NCBI GenBank assembly: GCA_036655775.1
Contig: JAVVPL010000002.1
Span: 12,942-76,941, forward strand
Length of the DNA: 64,000 bases
Origin: JAVVPL01 sp036655775
GTDB lineage: Bacteria; Bacteroidota; Bacteroidia; Bacteroidales; P3
Direction: 5' to 3'
Position numbers and translations under genes: made by a program. Every line of letters starts with the position of its first letter. The first letter of the stretch is position 1. Below, piece by piece: positions 54,682 through 64,000 of the stretch. The notes under the pieces are model-generated. The model saw nothing but the letters and a program-made list of their open reading frames with translations. It searched no databases and was not told the DNA's origin.

Positions 54682-57600
54682 ATGAAAAAGTTAGTATGTA
54701 TTCTCAGCTTTTTGATAAGCAGTTTTGCGCTTCTAGCACAAAATCCAAATGCTTATCGATTTAGTTTTGATACCACAAAATATGTGGAGCTCTCGGGTGC
54801 CACGGTGGTAGGTTCGAAACTACTAGGGAAAAATTTCGACAGTCAATGGATAGTGGGAGATACTGGGTATCCAGCTCTTACCGCTGCGCCTAAACCAGCT
54901 CAAAGAGATTCTATTATGAAAGGCAGAGGCATGGCCATTGGCTTTGATTTTCCTTTTGCCAAAAGTATTTTTTCACATTTTGGCATTTTGAGCAATGGAG
55001 CTATTTTCTTAGGAAATAGTGCCGACAGCATTTTGGTAGGGACCTCTAGCTATGGGGCCATATATGCACAACACACACAGAATGTAATTAGTTTTGCGGG
55101 AAGTAAAGATTGGGTATGGTCGTTTGATTCGACAACACCCCTAGGCACCCCCACCACTAGCATTTCGTATAAAACAGAAGGGAATGTAGGAACTCGTACC
55201 TTAACTATACAATTTAAGAATTTGCAATATATCTCCTCTACTGATGGGTATGGTGCTACTGCTACTCCTAAAACCAGAGATACCCTTAACTTTCAAATTT
55301 GCCTTCATGAAAATGGACAAATTGTATGTCATATAGGCAAAAGTGTAGCCACAAACACCAATACTCGATCGATGTATGTAGGTTTCAAATCTAACAGTTC
55401 GGTATCCCCCGATTATTACACTCGTTCTATTTCATCTAGTATCTACAATGATCAAAATTGGGATAATAGCCTATTAGGAACAAACTCTTCAGCCACTTGT
55501 GCTTTTTTTAATAAAAAATATCCCGCAGAAGGTTTGCGCTATACATTCGATACTCCTATTGCATGTGTTGCGCCCGAAACAATTGCCAATACTTTTGAAT
55601 TTAGCCAATTAAGCAATAGTACGTTTAAATATAGCATTAAACAAAATCCAAACAGCAATGGCTCATTAGTGATTTGGAGTAAAGAGGCTGTGCTTACGTT
55701 CTTACCTGAAGAAGGGGTAGAATATAAAATAAGTGATACTCTAGGAAATGGAAAAGGGAATGGCTATGTATGTGGCATCTCTACCAACGTAAATAACGCA
55801 CTAGAGGGCAAACTTGGGTATTCCGAAACCCTATTACCTGGAACAAAATATTATTTACATGCTTTTGCTTTAAATAATTTATGTATAGGCAAGGTGCCTG
55901 TATATGCAAACATAGCACACGTAGATAGCATTGTAACCCTTCCTGATGCCACCAATATCTCACTGATTGCTAGCGATAGTACAAAAGCAAGTTTTTCCTT
56001 AAAAATTCCAAAAAATCACTCTGCGCTTGTTTTCAGAAGTTCTAAATATCCAAACGAAGCGGTAGCTCCCACAAAAGCAATGAAGGTGGGCGATAGCCTT
56101 TCGGATGGTTCTGTTTTGGTGTATAAAGGCAGCGAGTCGACGATATTGTTTAACGATTTAAAACAGGGTTCGCTCAATTACTTTACCACCTGGACTTTAG
56201 CAACAGATAGTACATACGGACCTGATTGTAAAATTGCAGGAGTACAAATGATTGCTACCCGCCTTCCTTTTACATTTAATTTTGCCGATCAATTAACTGG
56301 ACAAACTCTTGGATGGAAAGGCGATTTTAATATATTTACCACTCGAGAACCTGCATACACCCTTCTTGCCACACAAATTGTTAAATGTAGTGCTGGGGGC
56401 GATTCTTGTACCAAATTTCCTAGTAATCAAATAGGACTTAGCTCTGCGGTTAAATTAGGCACAGGTAAACATCGTATCAGCTTTGATTATATTATTGGAA
56501 ACAATGGGATTCCTGGAGGCAGACATGAACCTCCCGTACCTATGAGTGGCGTGGCTCTTCCTGCAAACGATTCTTTGATCGTATCCATTACCACCGATGG
56601 CACCCATTATATGCCTATTGGATCTATATCTTCTACCGAACACACCTTGGTTACCGCTGATTTTACAAATCAAACCATGGATATAAATTCCAAAGATTTA
56701 GATTCCAAATTTGTACAAATTCAACTTAAATCCGTAAGTACAGGTTCTATTCCTTACTATTACTTTATTCGTAATTTAAATGTGAAACAAGTGTTGAATG
56801 AATGTGAAACACCCGTAAACATTAGTATTACCGATTCCACTATCACCACTACCGAAGCAGAAGTAAAATGGCTTGATTTTAAAGGAACTAAATATACGCA
56901 ATGGAACCTTAGCTATAAAAAAACATCCGATACTAATTGGTCTGCACCTATCAGTATAAACTCAAATCCATATACACTCAATTCTTTAAATCCTCAAAGT
57001 ACATATTTAGTACGTGTACAAGCGGTATGTTCTAAAGAAAGTCAAAGCGATTGGTCTTCGGTTTCCACCCCATTTACAACACAATTTGGCGTTCCTTTCG
57101 GCACCGATTTTGCTCAAGCAGAATGGGATACCAACTTCCCTATCTATTGGTCACGCGTATATGGTAAATTTTCGCCTACTACAGGCATTGCCAAGAACTT
57201 TACAGATGCCCAAACTTCTTGGAGATGGTGGAATTGGAAAAACATAAAAGAAGGCGGCGAAAACGCTTTCCGTTGTGCTTTTGCAAACTCTGCTACCTAT
57301 TGGTTTATGACACCAAGTTTCAATTTAGCCAAAGACAATGATGTGTTACTTGACTTTGATTTAGCTTTGATGAAAGGAATTGGACCCGACTTTGTAGAGA
57401 CTGTAAATGAGAATGCGCGTTTTCTTGTGATTGTATCGACCGATGGAGGTAAATCATTCGATATTAAGGACACCATCTTAGGCTATGGAAAAGCTTGTGC
57501 CCTAAAACTAGGGAACATTAAGGGCACTCATATTTCTCTTCCTTTGAAAAAATACAATGGAAAAGTAAAAATAGGCTTTTATGTTGAAAATCTTGGAAAT

Positions 57601-59007
57601 GGCGTAGATGCGTTCATACAATTAGCTCACCTTAAGGTAAGCCCAAGTTGTTTGCCCGCTACCACACTTACGGTTTCAAACATAGACGATAAATCGGCTA
57701 CCCTTACTTGGCATGCCGCTACAGTAGCTCCAGAATGGACTATACGTTATAAAAAAACACAAGATCCTACCTTTACCTACCTAAGTTCAACTAGCAATAC
57801 AATCAATCTCACCAATCTACAAGCTTCTACTACCTACGATGTAGGCGTTAGAGCCGTTTGTAAAGTGGGCGATAGTAGTACTTGGCTTTCTGATAATTTC
57901 ACTACATTAAATCCTCGTATTTGCGATACAGTGACTCGTGCTCGTCGTATAGACTATGATCAAACTTATGCACAAATTGCTTGGATTGGGGATGCTTTGA
58001 GTTATAATTTCAAATATAAAAAAGCAAGTGAAACCCAGTGGATTCCATCTAAAACAAAAGATACTACAATTCTTTTAGAAAATTTAACTTCAAATACTGA
58101 ATATGTATTTAGCGTACAAGCACAATGTACTGCTGATACTACGGATGTAAGTTTGTGGACCACCCCTGGCAATTTTAAAACGCTAGGCATAACCTGTCCT
58201 TTGCCCGATAGTATTCACTTGGCTTTTGCTAAATACGGACAAGCCACTATTCGTTGGAAAAGAGTAGCTAGTGCTTATCAATATAGTTTTAAAGAAACTA
58301 AGGCCACTCGATGGGAAGGTGGATATATTGGAGATTATACTGGCGTAGGTATCAATGGCTTGCTTGCATCTACAAACTATGTATACAAAATGCGTACAAT
58401 TTGCACCACGGGAGATACTTCCTTATGGTCGCCTATTTTGGAATTTAGCACCACGGCAAAACCTGAATGTGGAATTCCTACCAAATTGAGTGTAAAAGAG
58501 GTTACCACTACTTCGGCAACGCTTAGTTGGACAGCAGGTTTAAACAACTTTCTTTACAGTGTACGAGGCCGAGCCAACAAAGATATTAAATGGGATACCA
58601 TTTTTATGGGAACCGACAAAACCAGCTTTATTTGGGCAAACCTAAAACCTGAAACTATTTATACTTGGAGTGTACAAAGTATTTGTGATGATTATAAATA
58701 CGATCCAAGCATTAGTGAATGGGCCAATACAAATTTCACTACCTCCCCCAGTTCTATTGAAGGCGAAATATCTTTAAAAGATGCCTTCCAAGTAGCTGCT
58801 AAAGACGGACAATTACATATTTTCAATCTTCGCCAACAACGTATTGATCAAATTGAAATTTTCAATACCATGGGACAAAAACTACGTACTTATCCCGTCA
58901 ATTCTTCCGATAATATTATAATTCCTACCACCCTCAACAATAATAGCGTAGCAATTATACGCATTACTACCTCTGGAAGTACTGTCAATTATAAACTCTA
59001 TCTCTAA
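54682..59007 (+). CDS. Large T9SS-exported protein with fibronectin type III repeats
   Basis: The 1441-residue protein has a signal peptide (KKLVCILSFLISSFALLAQ). The N-terminal region (20-290) resembles a Bacteroidota beta-sandwich surface domain (FGILSNGAIFLG, YVGFKSNSS). Two choice-of-anchor-like segments follow (about 535-700 and 805-985). Five recognisable Fn3 modules each start with Cys: about 708-805, 990-1077, 1081-1170, 1172-1262 and 1263-1365, with endings such as TYLVRVQAVC, TTYDVGVRAVC and TEYVFSVQAQC. A T9SS type sorting domain ends the protein (IEIFNTMGQKLRTYP, VAIIRITTSG). Surface adhesin-like; no active site seen. It precedes another T9SS gene by 69 bp. Confidence 0.9.
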   Translation: MKKLVCILSFLISSFALLAQNPNAYRFSFDTTKYVELSGATVVGSKLLGKNFDSQWIVGDTGYPALTAAPKPAQRDSIMKGRGMAIGFDFPFAKSIFSHFGILSNGAIFLGNSADSILVGTSSYGAIYAQHTQNVISFAGSKDWVWSFDSTTPLGTPTTSISYKTEGNVGTRTLTIQFKNLQYISSTDGYGATATPKTRDTLNFQICLHENGQIVCHIGKSVATNTNTRSMYVGFKSNSSVSPDYYTRSISSSIYNDQNWDNSLLGTNSSATCAFFNKKYPAEGLRYTFDTPIACVAPETIANTFEFSQLSNSTFKYSIKQNPNSNGSLVIWSKEAVLTFLPEEGVEYKISDTLGNGKGNGYVCGISTNVNNALEGKLGYSETLLPGTKYYLHAFALNNLCIGKVPVYANIAHVDSIVTLPDATNISLIASDSTKASFSLKIPKNHSALVFRSSKYPNEAVAPTKAMKVGDSLSDGSVLVYKGSESTILFNDLKQGSLNYFTTWTLATDSTYGPDCKIAGVQMIATRLPFTFNFADQLTGQTLGWKGDFNIFTTREPAYTLLATQIVKCSAGGDSCTKFPSNQIGLSSAVKLGTGKHRISFDYIIGNNGIPGGRHEPPVPMSGVALPANDSLIVSITTDGTHYMPIGSISSTEHTLVTADFTNQTMDINSKDLDSKFVQIQLKSVSTGSIPYYYFIRNLNVKQVLNECETPVNISITDSTITTTEAEVKWLDFKGTKYTQWNLSYKKTSDTNWSAPISINSNPYTLNSLNPQSTYLVRVQAVCSKESQSDWSSVSTPFTTQFGVPFGTDFAQAEWDTNFPIYWSRVYGKFSPTTGIAKNFTDAQTSWRWWNWKNIKEGGENAFRCAFANSATYWFMTPSFNLAKDNDVLLDFDLALMKGIGPDFVETVNENARFLVIVSTDGGKSFDIKDTILGYGKACALKLGNIKGTHISLPLKKYNGKVKIGFYVENLGNGVDAFIQLAHLKVSPSCLPATTLTVSNIDDKSATLTWHAATVAPEWTIRYKKTQDPTFTYLSSTSNTINLTNLQASTTYDVGVRAVCKVGDSSTWLSDNFTTLNPRICDTVTRARRIDYDQTYAQIAWIGDALSYNFKYKKASETQWIPSKTKDTTILLENLTSNTEYVFSVQAQCTADTTDVSLWTTPGNFKTLGITCPLPDSIHLAFAKYGQATIRWKRVASAYQYSFKETKATRWEGGYIGDYTGVGINGLLASTNYVYKMRTICTTGDTSLWSPILEFSTTAKPECGIPTKLSVKEVTTTSATLSWTAGLNNFLYSVRGRANKDIKWDTIFMGTDKTSFIWANLKPETIYTWSVQSICDDYKYDPSISEWANTNFTTSPSSIEGEISLKDAFQVAAKDGQLHIFNLRQQRIDQIEIFNTMGQKLRTYPVNSSDNIIIPTTLNNNSVAIIRITTSGSTVNYKLYL

Positions 59008-59018
59008 TTCAACAGACT

Positions 59019-59051
59019 ATACCATCTAGGTCTTTATATCCTAGATGGTAT
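59019..59051 (+). terminator. Hairpin between the two large T9SS genes
   Basis: A perfect 12-bp stem (ATACCATCTAGG and its complement) has a 9-nt loop, 11 bp after the stop codon. It is followed by TCTAAAAAT, not a U-tract. It may be a weak terminator or an mRNA-stabilising or processing hairpin that lowers expression of the next gene. Confidence 0.55.
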
Positions 59052-59076
59052 TCTAAAAATAAAAAAAAATACAAAA

Positions 59077-62000
59077 ATGATAAAAAAAACAATTTCTATT
59101 AGCTTGATGCTTATGCTCTGTTTTTGTACAAGCATATCGATACAAGCGCAAAGAGTCGAAAGAGGCGAAGCCGCAACCATTACGTATATAGAAAATGCAC
59201 CCGCAGATCAAGCGTGGGGAGTTTCTTCTAATGGAAAATATATTGTAGGGGGAAATACACAAACGCTTACAGGCGGATTTCTTTACAATGTAGATAGTGG
59301 AAAAATTTTGACCACCACTATTCATGGCGTACTTCTTGGCGTTGCCAATACAGGGAAGGCCGTAGGGTCATTTTTTGCAGATTATCCACATTCAAGTATC
59401 ATTACTAGTGGGGTTTATCGCAATAATCAATGGGATGCTTTACAACTTGTATCCACTGGACATGCCCCTGTAAAAGATAGTCTATACCGTAAAGTAGGAG
59501 GACCTAATATCTCTGCCGATGGCGAAGTAATTACAGGCATGGGTTGGAACAACTATTATTATAAGGATCAACCTGCTCGCCTTATACATCAAGGCGGTAT
59601 TTGGCACGATACAAGCCTTTTTAAAGCCTTAAAACCTCACTATCCTTACGAGGGAGTCGATTTTTCTGGTTATGGATGTGCTGCGTATAATATTTCTGCA
59701 GATGGCAAAGTGGCTTTAGGCGCTAGTGCTCTGCCTGGTTCTTATACTGCTTTCAGCCCTGTAATCTGGACTAAAAATGGAGATAGTTCCATTGGTTTTG
59801 CTGATGATATTGAAGGAGGTGTAATCAATGGCTCTAATGCAGATGGATCTGTTTTGGTAGGCTATACGCAAGCGTATGCTGAATCTATGGCAGGGGCTAT
59901 TTGGAATAATGGTGTTCGTACAATTGTAAAAGAAGGCGGACGTTCGCAATTAAATTTCTTTAGAGTGGGTGACAATGGCGTTGTACTTGCCAAAGACGGA
60001 AGAATTTGGACTAAAGATTTAGGCTTAATGGATTTTAGCACTTTCTTGCGTGAACTTTATGGCCTAGATGCAAGTATGATGGCAACCGATATGAGTACCG
60101 ACGGACGTGTTTTTTGCGGTAGCGGACCTTCTTTTGTAACTTTGGGTGAACAAACTATCAATACACGACCTAGATCGGTTGTTGCTAAACAAGAACTAAA
60201 AACATTGAAAGTGTATGTAAGTTGGACTGAACCTTACAAAAACGGTAGAGAAATTTTGGGTTATAATGTATACCGTGATACCGTGAAAGTAAATTCAGCA
60301 CTTGTGCAAGGCTTGAAATTTACAGATCCTGAATCAAGCGTAGGCAATGTTACCTATAGAGTCACCGCGGTATATAGCACGGGAGAATCTAAAAAAAGTT
60401 ATGGAAGTACCATTGATGTGATTGCTGCCGATGGATGTTATTCTATCAAAAACATAGAAGCTATTGCTGAATACAATCGTACGGTAACTATTAGTTGGCA
60501 ATCACCTAGTGATGCCATTATACGTAGTATGCCTCAAAAGAGTATTTTATCGGCCAATTTTGAAAATGTGACCGATACCAATGTCTTGGATTTAGTTGCG
60601 TTAAGACCTCTAGGAGGTTCTTCTATGTCGGCTATTCAAGTGGGCGATAAATATTATGTGGGCGACTGGACCTATTTAGGAATTCAAGTATACGACCTTC
60701 AATGGAAATATTTAGGAAAACTTGATATCAAAAAACTTCCTCCTATTTCCGATTTTACCTACGATGGCACTTCTTTATATGCCGTGGGTAGTAGCACTAA
60801 ATTTATTTATAAAATCAATTTGGAAGACAAACTGGTAGAAGAATTTATTCCTAGTCCTGCCAATGGACAACACCTTGCCTTTATTCCTTCGTTGGACGGT
60901 GGCAAAGGGGGTTTTGAAGTAGGAAATTGGAACACTAGTTTCTTTGTAAAACGTGATGGCACCTTGATTTCTGAAGGCTTACCTGTAAAAGAATGTGCAG
61001 GGACTACTTTTTATGATGGTAGAATTTATGCTTCTCAACAAACGGGTACTACTATGAATCAAGTAGTGCAATATGATATTACTACTAAAAAACCCGTAGG
61101 TACCATTTTTGAACCTGCCACACTTCCTCAAATTGAAGCTATTGGCAAAGGAGCACATAGTGCAGGCGGTATTTCAGTAATGAGAACATTGGATAGCACT
61201 CTTTGCTTGTGTACGATGATTCAAACAGATGGAACTTCACCCAATGAACTTGCATTTTTTGAATTAGAACCTAGTCCTGAAATTTTGGGTTTCAACCTAT
61301 ATCGGAACGGAACACTTGTAAATAAAAATGGTTTACTCAAAAGACATAATTACTCCGAAATTATTACCGAACCTGGTACGTATACTTACAAAGCAACAGC
61401 TAAATTTAGAAGCGGTTGTGAGGCTACTCCAGTGGTTGAGTCGAGCGTAACCATTACTCCTATTACAGGTTGTAATCCAGTAAAACAATTGGGTGCCAAA
61501 GAATCGTATGGAAATGTAGAATTAAAATGGCTAGCACCTGCATCAAATGTAGAAGGTAAATTGATTGGTTTTTATATTTATAAAGATGGTCAAATTTTAA
61601 CAGAAGATCTTTGGACAAAATTCAATTATGTAGATTTTTCACCTAGCTTAGGTAATCATACTTACCGTGTTGAGTCGTTTTACGACAACTCTTGTACTTC
61701 TTCCGATTCAGTAACTATCGACGTTACCAATCAAGGATTTTGTCTTCCAGCCAACAATTTGTCGTTTGAACAAACGCCTAGCTCTAAAGCAAACAGCACC
61801 AATGTTACGGTAAACTGGGAACTTCCTTACTTTGAAGATCCACTACCTCTACGTTATGGAAACGGAGAAAATGTAGGCGGTGCAGGCGCTCCAACAGGTG
61901 AAAACTTTACAGCTGCAGCTGCTTGGGATTCAGCTCAATTGAAACCTTATTCAAATTTCAAAGTAATTGGAATGGAAATTTTCTTGGTGGATCCTGCTGT

Positions 62001-62868
62001 GGTAACTCCTTTGGTTATGATTGATGACTCTATTGTATACCAATTTGATGCTGGAAAAATAGACACTAAAGTTTTTACGCCTATTTTCTTTGATCGTTCG
62101 TTCCCATTAAGCAAGATAAACTCTGAATTAGCTCTAGGTTATACGGTTAGTTTCTATACTATAGGGGATCTTCCCATTGGTTTTGATGCAGGTCCAGCCG
62201 TAAAACGTCGGGGTGATTTGTATACTTTAGATTTCAAAAATTGGTCTTCTGCTGCAAACACCATTGGTATAAATGGAAACTGGAATATTACTGCTTTACT
62301 TGCTAGAGATAGAGAAATAGACAAAGATGGAACGGCTTCCAACAGCAAAGCAAACTATGGCGAAATTTACAAAATGGATTTAGCTACAGGCAAAATAACT
62401 TCTAAATCATCTTCTCAAATTACATATTCAGCTTCTGCGGGTATTAAATTGAATGGATTTAACGTATATCGTGATGGGACAAAATTAAATACAGATCCTA
62501 TCAAAACAACTACATATTTAGATGCAAATGTGCCCAACAACAAATATATTTATGCAGTAGGCTCTCTATGGAATACCTGCGAAGAGGTAATGTCGCAAAA
62601 TGAAACTGTAAAAGTGGGAACTACGGCTATTGAAGATGGAAGCAACAAAGCCAATCTTTCGATATACCCTAACCCTGCCAAAGAATCTATTACAATTTCT
62701 GGCGATTATACACAACTTACGATTGTAGATTTGTCGGGACGTCAAATTGCAAAATACGGACAACAAACTCAAAAAATTGACATCTCTTCTTTGAAAAAAG
62801 GCGTGTATATGTTACAATTTACAACTAAAGACTTTGGTACAATAATTAAAAAAGTGATTGTACAATAA
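59077..62868 (+). CDS. Large T9SS-exported protein with HAF-like repeats and Fn3 modules
   Basis: The 1263-residue protein has a signal peptide (SISLMLMLCFCTSISIQAQ). The N-terminal ~345 residues carry HAF-type extracellular repeats (AWGVSSNGKYIVGG, NISADGEVITGMGW, NISADGKVALGASA, NGSNADGSVLVGY). Fn3-like modules lie at about 365-455, 720-790 and 800-885 (ILGYNVYRDTVKVNS, ILGFNLYRNGTLVN, LIGFYIYKDGQIL). Between them a propeller-like region (500-720) has YYVGDWTYLGIQVYDLQ and DGTSLYAVGSSTKFIYKI. The C-terminus is a T9SS type A domain (LSIYPNPAKESITI, IVDLSGRQIAKY, KKGVYMLQF, IIKKVIVQ). Cell-surface protein of unknown ligand; no catalytic motif seen. Confidence 0.9.
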   Translation: MIKKTISISLMLMLCFCTSISIQAQRVERGEAATITYIENAPADQAWGVSSNGKYIVGGNTQTLTGGFLYNVDSGKILTTTIHGVLLGVANTGKAVGSFFADYPHSSIITSGVYRNNQWDALQLVSTGHAPVKDSLYRKVGGPNISADGEVITGMGWNNYYYKDQPARLIHQGGIWHDTSLFKALKPHYPYEGVDFSGYGCAAYNISADGKVALGASALPGSYTAFSPVIWTKNGDSSIGFADDIEGGVINGSNADGSVLVGYTQAYAESMAGAIWNNGVRTIVKEGGRSQLNFFRVGDNGVVLAKDGRIWTKDLGLMDFSTFLRELYGLDASMMATDMSTDGRVFCGSGPSFVTLGEQTINTRPRSVVAKQELKTLKVYVSWTEPYKNGREILGYNVYRDTVKVNSALVQGLKFTDPESSVGNVTYRVTAVYSTGESKKSYGSTIDVIAADGCYSIKNIEAIAEYNRTVTISWQSPSDAIIRSMPQKSILSANFENVTDTNVLDLVALRPLGGSSMSAIQVGDKYYVGDWTYLGIQVYDLQWKYLGKLDIKKLPPISDFTYDGTSLYAVGSSTKFIYKINLEDKLVEEFIPSPANGQHLAFIPSLDGGKGGFEVGNWNTSFFVKRDGTLISEGLPVKECAGTTFYDGRIYASQQTGTTMNQVVQYDITTKKPVGTIFEPATLPQIEAIGKGAHSAGGISVMRTLDSTLCLCTMIQTDGTSPNELAFFELEPSPEILGFNLYRNGTLVNKNGLLKRHNYSEIITEPGTYTYKATAKFRSGCEATPVVESSVTITPITGCNPVKQLGAKESYGNVELKWLAPASNVEGKLIGFYIYKDGQILTEDLWTKFNYVDFSPSLGNHTYRVESFYDNSCTSSDSVTIDVTNQGFCLPANNLSFEQTPSSKANSTNVTVNWELPYFEDPLPLRYGNGENVGGAGAPTGENFTAAAAWDSAQLKPYSNFKVIGMEIFLVDPAVVTPLVMIDDSIVYQFDAGKIDTKVFTPIFFDRSFPLSKINSELALGYTVSFYTIGDLPIGFDAGPAVKRRGDLYTLDFKNWSSAANTIGINGNWNITALLARDREIDKDGTASNSKANYGEIYKMDLATGKITSKSSSQITYSASAGIKLNGFNVYRDGTKLNTDPIKTTTYLDANVPNNKYIYAVGSLWNTCEEVMSQNETVKVGTTAIEDGSNKANLSIYPNPAKESITISGDYTQLTIVDLSGRQIAKYGQQTQKIDISSLKKGVYMLQFTTKDFGTIIKKVIVQ

Positions 62869-62943
62869 AGAATTGGAAAATATAGCTGCGATTGCTTAAT
62901 TGGATCGCAACAAGAATCTGGTGTTTATTGGTTTTTATTGGTG

Positions 62944-62975
62944 ATGGGGGATTTGTAATGAATCCCCCATTTTTT
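62944..62975 (+). terminator. Rho-independent terminator after the HAF/Fn3 T9SS gene
   Basis: A perfect 10-bp stem (ATGGGGGATT with AATCCCCCAT) has a 7-nt loop and is followed by a T5 tract. It is about 75 bp after the stop. A smaller inverted repeat (TGCGAT/ATCGCA) precedes it near 62887-62908. Confidence 0.88.
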
Positions 62976-63073
62976 AACAAAAAAATTAAATTATTTACGT
63001 ATGGAGGAAGTATGAGTATGAAAATAAAGCTCATGAAGTTCCATAAAACCTATTTTATTAAAATTATTTACGT

Positions 63074-64000
63074 ATGAAAAAATTTATAAACTCAATGGGA
63101 GTGTTTTTTGGCTTGTGGCTACTTTTAGGCATAAGTCAAGAACCCATTTTTGCACAAGAGAAATCGCTTCCTAGCGTAGGGGTCGATTACAAATATGTGC
63201 TCATGGAAAAATTTACCGCTACCTGGTGCACCTATTGTCCTGCCTCTGCAATAGCCACACGCACTCTTTTAGAACAAGGAAAAAAAATAGCAGCACTTTC
63301 GTATCAAATGGTCGAAAGTGCAGAGATGGCCTATTTATATAATACCGCAGGCTATCAAAGAGGATGCTATTATGATACCATACGCGCAATTCCTCGCACA
63401 TTTTTTAATGGAACGCATCGTACCACGGGTGAAAATGAGGCCAAAACATTGCTTACATTTACTAAAATCTATGATACGTGTATAGGAGAGAAAACGCCCT
63501 ATACCTTGGATATGAAGGTACGTTATTTACGTGATGAAGAAGCTCGAAGAGATAGTTTTGTATTGGATATTACCATTGAAAAAGTAGCTGAACATAGTGG
63601 TAAAGATTTGTATTTGCAAATTGCCGTCACCGAAAATAATATTTCTAAATTTTGGCAAGGACAAACGCAAGTAGATCATGCCGAACGCAATATGGTGCCT
63701 AGTTACAAGGGAACTCTTTTGGATTTTAGCCAAGGCAATACAATCAAAAAAACCATTTCTTTTGGGATGGGTGCGGGCTATCAATTTATAAGAAGAAATG
63801 CCGACATCATTGCTTTTATTCAAGACAATTCGTATACAAATTTAGACGGAGTGGCCAAACAATCGCGTAAAGTAATGCAAACCGATATGTGGCAGATGAA
63901 AACAGACACTTCGGCTTTAGCCACCGATTTGTCCGCTGCTTTTTTACAAACAAAACCTCTTATTTTAAGAGGTGATTCCGTACAATATTTTGATAATTCG
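63074..64000 (+). CDS. Secreted Omp28-like thioredoxin-fold protein (3' end beyond window)
   Basis: The first 309 residues are visible, and the frame is open at the right edge. A signal peptide (FFGLWLLLGISQEPIFAQ) is followed by an Omp28-related domain with a redox motif (LMEKFTATWCTYCPASA, about residues 43-59), a cis-Pro-like IPRTFFNG and beta-rich continuation. The last visible residues (GDSVQYFDNS) resemble the opening of a PKD domain. Probably a T9SS cargo like its neighbours, but the sorting domain would be outside the window. The start uses the AAATTATTTACGTATG leader, which is duplicated 71 bp upstream. Confidence 0.85.
   Translation, partial: MKKFINSMGVFFGLWLLLGISQEPIFAQEKSLPSVGVDYKYVLMEKFTATWCTYCPASAIATRTLLEQGKKIAALSYQMVESAEMAYLYNTAGYQRGCYYDTIRAIPRTFFNGTHRTTGENEAKTLLTFTKIYDTCIGEKTPYTLDMKVRYLRDEEARRDSFVLDITIEKVAEHSGKDLYLQIAVTENNISKFWQGQTQVDHAERNMVPSYKGTLLDFSQGNTIKKTISFGMGAGYQFIRRNADIIAFIQDNSYTNLDGVAKQSRKVMQTDMWQMKTDTSALATDLSAAFLQTKPLILRGDSVQYFDNS

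Noticed and set aside
62892..63077. Small 61-codon gene before the last CDS
   Set aside because: It runs through the terminator hairpin and the leader of the next gene, has no recognisable features and is probably non-coding.

Overview
The window is AT-rich DNA from an anaerobic member of the Bacteroidota, most likely Bacteroidales. The grounds are: Bacteroidota-type promoters (TTTG or TTG, about 19-21 nt, then TAnnTTTG); start sites with A/T-rich leaders instead of Shine-Dalgarno sequences; several secreted proteins ending in type IX secretion (T9SS) sorting domains; a TonB-dependent receptor paired with a DUF4249 lipoprotein; the GT5-fragment/DUF4270/glmS gene order; and rubrerythrin. Three N-runs (10, 10 and 100 bases) show this is a draft scaffold. 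No rRNA, CRISPR array, insertion sequence, transposase or phage gene was recognised.

Layout. 1-8341 (minus) is the N-terminal ~2780 residues of a giant secreted PKD/Ig-like repeat protein that runs off the left edge. 8602-12643 (plus) holds a truncated starch-synthase-like protein, a DUF4270 lipoprotein and glmS, ending at a strong bidirectional terminator. 12716-27529 (minus) carries, in transcription order, recQ, a Skp-like lipoprotein, nadC, purA, a PepSY-like protein, an OstA/LptA-like protein, two T9SS cargo proteins (one broken by an assembly gap), rubrerythrin and parE. 27719-34343 (plus) is a compact run of kdsD, lptB, nadB, purB and an MsbA-like ABC transporter. 34353-38505 (minus) is a three-gene outer-membrane operon: DUF4249 lipoprotein, TonB-dependent receptor and a small barrel-like lipoprotein. 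Its predicted promoter directly abuts a 7 x 8 bp tandem repeat. 39404-44800 (plus) holds a WG-repeat lipoprotein, an unexplained structured intergenic element, an EamA transporter, and lpxK-punA-trmH-family-metalloprotease. A threonine aldolase (minus) follows. Its start codon lies in an array of ~93-bp palindromic repeats (45815-46219). Next come an initiator tRNA, der, thiL (minus), an S4 protein, rdgB and a MATE transporter. The right end (51692-64000) is a block of secreted T9SS-type proteins next to a membrane-anchored TPR/helix-turn-helix regulator.

Functional themes. Envelope biogenesis: kdsD supplies the Kdo precursor, lpxK makes lipid A, the MsbA-like transporter, LptB and the OstA-like protein move LPS, and glmS supplies glucosamine. 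Purine and NAD metabolism: purA, purB, punA, rdgB, nadB and nadC. T9SS-exported adhesin-like proteins make up roughly a third of the window.

The observations most worth following are: the tandem repeat touching the outer-membrane operon promoter; the four-stem structured element at 40572-40710; the palindromic repeat array that provides the start codon of the threonine aldolase gene; the GT5 fragment lacking the substrate-binding motif; and the giant protein with three long internal super-repeats.
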